A stretch of 9,467 bases of DNA from CAYUWG01 sp964448285. Lineage in GTDB: Bacteria > Bacteroidota > Ignavibacteria > SZUA-365. Below the pieces are notes generated by a model, which worked only from the letters and a program-made list of their open reading frames with translations, was not told the origin of the DNA and made no database searches. Position 1 is the stretch's first letter, and every line of letters begins with the position of its first letter. Positions 6,717-9,467 of this stretch are shown piece by piece. The stretch lies in the NCBI GenBank assembly GCA_964448285.1, contig CAYUWG010000108.1, forward strand, positions 1 through 9,467, in the 5' to 3' direction. The position numbers and the translations under genes were made by a program.

Positions 6717-7958
6717 ATGAAAGAATTCCGTGACGCCCTGAACGAAGCCGTGCTTCGTCATGCAAACGCTGAACGCGTGCTTCAACGCGGTGAATGCCGA
6801 AATCCACGAGGGACTATCTGCACGATCTGCCGCGCCTCGATGCTCAACTATGACGATGAAGTGCGGCTGAAGAACACGTCGCTTCAACAGTTCTGGAAAT
6901 CGCTTCGCTTGCCTTGCCGGCTTGAAGAACTGGTCATTTCGCCGCTCGGTCGAAACTATCGCACCGTCACGAAGCGGAAGGCATTCGATTCACGCGACGG
7001 TCTGAAGCTCGGCCTGATCGATACAGCGGATGAAGGACATCGCGCATTCGAAGTCGGGTGGTGCGCGATAGAACCGCTCTCGCATGCAAGGGTGTACGAC
7101 GTCGTTCGCGAAGCCATCGGCAGATCGACGGGCGTCCTTGCAAAGGCGCTTCGGTACATCGTCATCAAGGGAAACTACGATGAGCTGACCGTCATCGTCA
7201 CGGTGGATGAAATCTCACCGACGCTCCTGAAGGCTGCGAATGCACTCTCGAAACGCATGTCGAAAGCGGTGCCGGAGGTTGTCGCCGTGTTCCTTTTCGA
7301 AGACCGTTCCGACGGTCGGTATTATTTGGGTTCAGGAAAACCGGAGCGACGAAGCGCACTTCGAAAGCTTTTCGGCAAGGCGGAGATATTCGTGCGAGTG
7401 AGAAACCGTGCGTTTCTCTTTCACCCTTTCGCCTTCTCCCAGGTGAATCTCTCACTCCTCGACAAAATGGTAGCGACGACGCGGGAATTGTTTTTACCAA
7501 CGGACGCCACGCTGTACGACCTTTACAGCGGGTATGGCGTGTTCAGCCTTTGCTTGGCCGACCGCGCGAAGTCCGTTGTCGGCATAGAACTTTCGCCGCT
7601 TGCCGTGAACTCCGCCATCGAAAACGCGCGAAGGCAGAAAGCCGGCAACGTCCGTTTCCACCGAGCCGACATCACCGAAGAGAGTCTTTCGAATCTCATG
7701 AAAGCGCTTTCACCGAAGGATTGCGTCCTTCTCGATCCGCCCCGCAACGGAACGGCGGAAGGAGTGATCGAGCTGATAGCCTCGGCAAGGCCTGCACAGG
7801 TGCTTCACGTCTTCTGCAACATCGATATCGTGAAAAAGGAACTTCGCCGTTGGATAGAGAATGGCTACAGGCCGGTTCGAGCCATTCCGTTCGATAATTT
7901 CCCCGGCACGGACGTCGTTGAACTGCTTGTTCTCTTGGAGCCTGCCAATAATTCCTGA
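6717..7958 (+). CDS. RumA/TrmA-family RNA (uracil-C5)-methyltransferase with Fe-S cysteines, 413 aa
   Basis: This is probably a SAM-dependent 5-methyluridine methyltransferase acting on 23S rRNA or tRNA. Visible parts: a Cys group C27-x7-C35-x2-C38 plus C116, matching the 4Fe-4S ligands of RumA/RlmD (C74, C80, C83, C162); FSQVN (240-244); SAM-binding DLYSGYGVFS (268-277) followed by GIELSP (289-294); DPPRNG (340-345); FCN with C367, the expected nucleophile; and FPGTDVVE ending in E402, the expected base. No N-terminal TRAM domain is visible; the cysteines start at residue 27. The spacing C27-x7-C35 is longer than the usual x5. The target (23S U747, U1939 or tRNA U54) cannot be read from the sequence. 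The gene begins 3 nt after the aroBA stop and has only a distant GGAG, so it is likely coupled to the aro operon without being a pathway enzyme. The start is kept because later starts would lose the cysteines. Confidence 0.88.
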   Translation: MKEFRDALNEAVLRHANAERVLQRGECRNPRGTICTICRASMLNYDDEVRLKNTSLQQFWKSLRLPCRLEELVISPLGRNYRTVTKRKAFDSRDGLKLGLIDTADEGHRAFEVGWCAIEPLSHARVYDVVREAIGRSTGVLAKALRYIVIKGNYDELTVIVTVDEISPTLLKAANALSKRMSKAVPEVVAVFLFEDRSDGRYYLGSGKPERRSALRKLFGKAEIFVRVRNRAFLFHPFAFSQVNLSLLDKMVATTRELFLPTDATLYDLYSGYGVFSLCLADRAKSVVGIELSPLAVNSAIENARRQKAGNVRFHRADITEESLSNLMKALSPKDCVLLDPPRNGTAEGVIELIASARPAQVLHVFCNIDIVKKELRRWIENGYRPVRAIPFDNFPGTDVVELLVLLEPANNS

Positions 7959-7969
7959 AATGCAGACAT

Positions 7970-7989
7970 AGGGGGAAACCCTCATTTTT
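7970..7989 (+). terminator. Weak intrinsic terminator candidate after the aro operon
   Basis: A short stem AGGG/CCCT (7970-7973 with 7979-7982) and loop GGAAA is followed by CA and TTTTT (7985-7989), 11 nt after the methyltransferase stop. It is well placed to end the aro transcript, but the stem is only 4 bp and it would be inefficient alone. Confidence 0.35.
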
Positions 7990-8009
7990 CGCTTCTAACA
8001 AAAAAGTTC

Positions 8010-8038
8010 TTGACATCCACATCGGCGTGTCGTACTAT
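8010..8038 (+). promoter_or_regulatory. Sigma70-type promoter of the 60-aa acidic protein gene
   Basis: A perfect -35 TTGACA (8010-8015), an optimal 17-bp spacer and a -10-like TACTAT (8033-8038, 4/6) predict a start near 8045 and a leader of about 34 nt. The spacing and position between an apparent operon end and a small ORF make this the best promoter in the window. Confidence 0.75.
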
Positions 8039-8078
8039 GCATTCAAATTTCACGACACAAAAAAAGGCGAGACAAGTT

Positions 8079-8261
8079 ATGGCACACATCCCGTATTTCT
8101 CTGACGAAGAGCATGATCTCAACGTGGCTGATTACGATACCATATCAGGGGGAACCGTCGCACCTTATTTCGACGACGTCGATAGCGATGACCGGCAGCG
8201 GGAAGAGGACAGTTGGTATTCCTGCTCACAACCGGAGAGCAACGAGCCGATCATTGTGTAA
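8079..8261 (+). CDS. Very acidic small protein of unknown function, 60 aa
   Basis: I do not recognise this protein. It has 16 Asp/Glu and only 2 Arg/Lys (R39, R41), so its net charge is about -14. There is no signal peptide and no hydrophobic segment. The acids cluster at FSDEEHDL (7-14), FDDVDSDD (31-38) and EED (42-44), aromatics punctuate the acidic stretches (Y6, Y19, Y30, F31, W46, Y47), and the single Cys is C49. The ATG at 8079 was chosen over an in-frame TTG at 8010 because that TTG is part of the -35 box and lies upstream of the predicted transcript start. AAAGGCGAG about 8 nt before the ATG can serve as a ribosome binding site. It forms its own unit, with a strong promoter before and a strong terminator after. 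That supports a real, expressed gene. A DNA-mimic or partner-binding role is conceivable but unsupported. Confidence 0.7.
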   Translation: MAHIPYFSDEEHDLNVADYDTISGGTVAPYFDDVDSDDRQREEDSWYSCSQPESNEPIIV

Positions 8262-8302
8262 CGACGGACCCTGACGTTCGGGAGAAAAACAAATCGACAT
8301 GC

Positions 8303-8326
8303 AAACCGCCGGCAGGCGGTTTTTTT
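8303..8326 (+). terminator. Strong Rho-independent terminator of the acidic protein gene
   Basis: An 8-bp GC-rich stem AAACCGCC (8303-8310) / GGCGGTTT (8315-8322) with loop GGCA runs into an uninterrupted T tract to 8326. It lies 42 nt after the acidic-protein stop. The convergent lipoprotein gene's stop codon (8327-8325) sits in the T tract. The same stem could partly serve that gene, though its minus-strand T run is short. Confidence 0.92.
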
Positions 8327-9119
8327 ATTGCATTCGCACTTCAACAAGCTCATTCAATTCGATCCTGATGCCTTCGACATTCTTGAGGAGCTCGCGCGCC
8401 TGTTGAATCTGTTCCGCATCGAGTTGCTCTAACTTTTGCATAAGCTCCGGATTCGCGATGAGCGCATTGAAGTCCATGTCGAGCAGCGTCAGGCGATTCC
8501 CTTCGCGGTAGGTTGCGTTCGTTTGATCGATGCGTCCTGTGATTTCCGCAGCGATCGTGAATCGCATTCCCCGAATAAGCTCTGTGAATTGCTCTGTCTG
8601 AAGTGAATCCTGTTCGGGCGAAACGTCCACGCTGTCTTGCTCTTTGTTTTTGTTTCGATCATCGAGCAGTCGAATCGTGAGAAGCGAAGGGGAGCCGGGC
8701 TGAAATCCAAATAGCACGGTCGTGTCCATCCGTGTTTGCGTCGCACCGGAAGGACCACTGCCCGTGCTGGAGCTTAGCACGACCGTCCGGATATCGCGGA
8801 ACACGTACTCCGCTTCGTAGCCTTCGAAACCGTCGCGCTTCACCTTCTCGTGCGACTTGTACTCAACGCCTTGCCCGATCTTTTCCGCTTCGGCGCGAAT
8901 ATCCTTCTCGGAGAACAACTCGCTTGAAAATGAATTCGACAACGAATCGAACTGAGCTTTGAAGCCGCTCATCATCTCCACGAATTCCTCTCGCAGAAGA
9001 AAGGTAACATGAACCGTCCCGGTCCCATCCGGATTGACGCGTACCAACTGTGTGATCTGGATGCAGCCAGACATGAGGAGCAGCAGAGGAAGGAGGAGTA
9101 TGGTGCGATGGAGTTTCAT
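8325..9119 (-). CDS. Predicted lipoprotein, LppM-like N-terminal style, 264 aa
   Basis: This is a secreted lipoprotein of unknown role. It has a short basic start (K2, H4, R5), a leucine-rich hydrophobic core (7-16) and a lipobox-like MSGC with C19 as lipidation site. The residue after Cys is Ile, not Asp, so retention in the inner membrane is not signalled and an outer-membrane location is plausible. Residues 27-40 (VRVNPDGTGTVHVT) resemble the opening strands of LppM/DUF3153-type lipoproteins, where a DG[TS]G turn follows the lipid anchor; this is recalled similarity, not a search. The middle is beta-rich with a Ser/Gly-rich loop (117-126). The last ~50 residues are a charged, probably helical segment ending in a short strand. 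The ATG at 9119 has GAGGT 4-5 nt upstream. It converges with the acidic-protein gene across a shared terminator. Confidence 0.8.
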   Translation of the reverse strand: MKLHRTILLLPLLLLMSGCIQITQLVRVNPDGTGTVHVTFLLREEFVEMMSGFKAQFDSLSNSFSSELFSEKDIRAEAEKIGQGVEYKSHEKVKRDGFEGYEAEYVFRDIRTVVLSSSTGSGPSGATQTRMDTTVLFGFQPGSPSLLTIRLLDDRNKNKEQDSVDVSPEQDSLQTEQFTELIRGMRFTIAAEITGRIDQTNATYREGNRLTLLDMDFNALIANPELMQKLEQLDAEQIQQARELLKNVEGIRIELNELVEVRMQ

Positions 9120-9189
9120 GGTGACCTCGAAATTGCATAACGACGTGACTGCAAGCGCCAGTGTTTAGCGCACGCGTAATGTGGGCATC

Positions 9190-9246
9190 TTAGCTCATTC
9201 TAAAAACTGTGAGGATTATCTCACCAGCGACAAAAGTGCTTTTCAT
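9190..9246 (-). CDS. Possible 18-aa leader peptide ORF
   Basis: An ATG at 9246-9244 follows AAAGGAG (9259-9253) at 6 nt, the strongest Shine-Dalgarno in the window. It encodes only MKSTFVAGEIILTVFRMS before TAA. The ORF lies between the partial gene at the window edge and the lipoprotein gene and spans the hairpin at 9209-9224. It could be a leader peptide, the stub of a degraded gene (the start resembles a signal-peptide start), or chance. The peptide has no run of a single amino acid that would suggest classical amino-acid attenuation. Confidence 0.3.
   Translation of the reverse strand: MKSTFVAGEIILTVFRMS
9202..9224 (-). terminator. Short hairpin plus T5 on the minus strand (terminator or attenuator candidate)
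   Basis: On the minus strand GTGAG (9224-9220), loop ATAATC and CTCAC (9213-9209) are followed by AG and TTTTT (9206-9202). It is 68 nt after the stop of the right-edge gene, so it may simply terminate that transcript. The 5' arm can instead pair with an upstream copy (see the 9219-9271 inverted repeat). The 5-bp stem is weak. Confidence 0.35.
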
Positions 9247-9271
9247 GATGTTCTCCTTTACCTTGGTGAGA
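9219..9271 (-). repeat. 8-bp inverted repeat enclosing the Shine-Dalgarno of the 18-codon ORF
   Basis: TCTCACCA (plus 9219-9226) and TGGTGAGA (plus 9264-9271) are exact reverse complements, 37 nt apart. In a minus-strand transcript they would form a stem whose loop holds the Shine-Dalgarno and ATG of the 18-codon ORF. This stem excludes the terminator-like hairpin at 9209-9224, because both use the arm at 9220-9224. Confidence 0.4.
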
Positions 9272-9291
9272 AAATAATAGTGATGTGTGAT

Positions 9292-9467
9292 CTACTTCTT
9301 TCTTACTCCATGTAAAATCGTAGCTTTGCCGTCTTTATCACCCACAATGAAAACGCTATTCTCCTTCACGCTGACGCTGTATTGTGTAGGGCCGGCTAAA
9401 TCCCAAAGCTCGTCATACCACTTCCAACTTTTTCCATTGTAGTGAATCACGTATTGCCATCCTCCAA
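9292..9467 (-). CDS. 3' end of an unidentified gene, last 57 residues, propeller-like repeat protein
   Basis: An open frame enters from the right edge and ends at TAG (9294-9292). The 57 visible residues include HYNGKSWKWYDEL, a gap, YSVSVKENSVFIVGDKDG, and a basic end (HGVRKK). A YNG-x-SW segment followed by a V-F-I-V-G strand and a closing HG resembles the repeat units of extracellular beta-propeller-like proteins common in Bacteroidota/Ignavibacteria relatives. That is an impression from memory; the family is not identified. The stretch looks more AT-rich by eye than the aro operon. The rest of the gene is outside the window. Confidence 0.6.
   Translation of the reverse strand, partial: GGWQYVIHYNGKSWKWYDELWDLAGPTQYSVSVKENSVFIVGDKDGKATILHGVRKK

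Noticed and set aside
8010..8078. TTG start giving an 83-residue version of the acidic protein
   Set aside because: The TTG is the first half of the -35 box and lies upstream of the predicted transcription start; the added residues are unlike the acidic body.
9125..9175. attC-like (integron recombination site) look of the spacer, with an AAAC...GTTATGC pair and an inner ACTG/CAGT hairpin
   Set aside because: The outer boxes do not match RYYYAAC/GTTRRRY, the element is too short, and no integrase or cassette array is visible.
1..9467. tRNA, rRNA, CRISPR array, insertion sequence or phage genes
   Set aside because: No cloverleaf-like segment, regularly spaced repeat, transposase or integrase motif was seen on either strand by reading.

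Overview
The window is a bacterial chromosomal segment of moderate-to-high GC that carries almost the whole shikimate pathway in three genes. Two of the three are fusions. It suggests a Gram-negative, menaquinone-using bacterium: there is a classical MenF/MenD pair, a lipobox lipoprotein, a sigma70-type promoter (TTGACA-17-TACTAT) and Shine-Dalgarno sequences before several genes. The style of the partial gene at the right edge (an HYNG-x-SW-like motif ending in VFIVG..HG) would fit the Bacteroidota/Chlorobi/Ignavibacteria-Kapabacteria side of the tree. That placement is a weak inference.

Left part, minus strand: menF (isochorismate synthase, 303-1499) overlaps menD (SEPHCHC synthase, 1-306, cut by the window edge) by ATGA. 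These are the first two menaquinone steps and both draw on chorismate. A 114-bp divergent spacer (1500-1613) separates them from the plus-strand aro operon.

Centre, plus strand: a tightly packed operon. (1) aroKDE (1614-3419) encodes shikimate kinase, type I dehydroquinate dehydratase and shikimate dehydrogenase in one 601-aa chain. (2) aroC (3409-4431) encodes chorismate synthase. (3) aroBA (4428-6713) encodes dehydroquinate synthase and EPSP synthase in one 761-aa chain. (4) A RumA/TrmA-family RNA uracil-C5-methyltransferase gene (6717-7958) follows. The genes overlap by 11 and 4 bp, and a 3-bp gap precedes the fourth. Six of the seven shikimate steps, all but DAHP synthase, are therefore encoded side by side. 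The two fusions reproduce the two halves of the fungal/protist pentafunctional AROM protein (DHQS-EPSPS | SK-DHQD-SDH) with the same internal domain order, but as separate proteins with aroC between their genes. This is the main discovery candidate in the window.

Right part: a monocistronic unit with its own strong promoter and strong intrinsic terminator encodes a 60-aa, extremely acidic protein of unknown function (8079-8261). It converges with a minus-strand lipoprotein gene (8325-9119). Upstream of the lipoprotein gene is a 172-bp spacer with an 18-codon ORF behind a near-perfect Shine-Dalgarno and two mutually exclusive inverted repeats. The 3' end of another minus-strand gene (9292-9467) closes the window. 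I saw no tRNA, rRNA, CRISPR array, insertion sequence or integrase.
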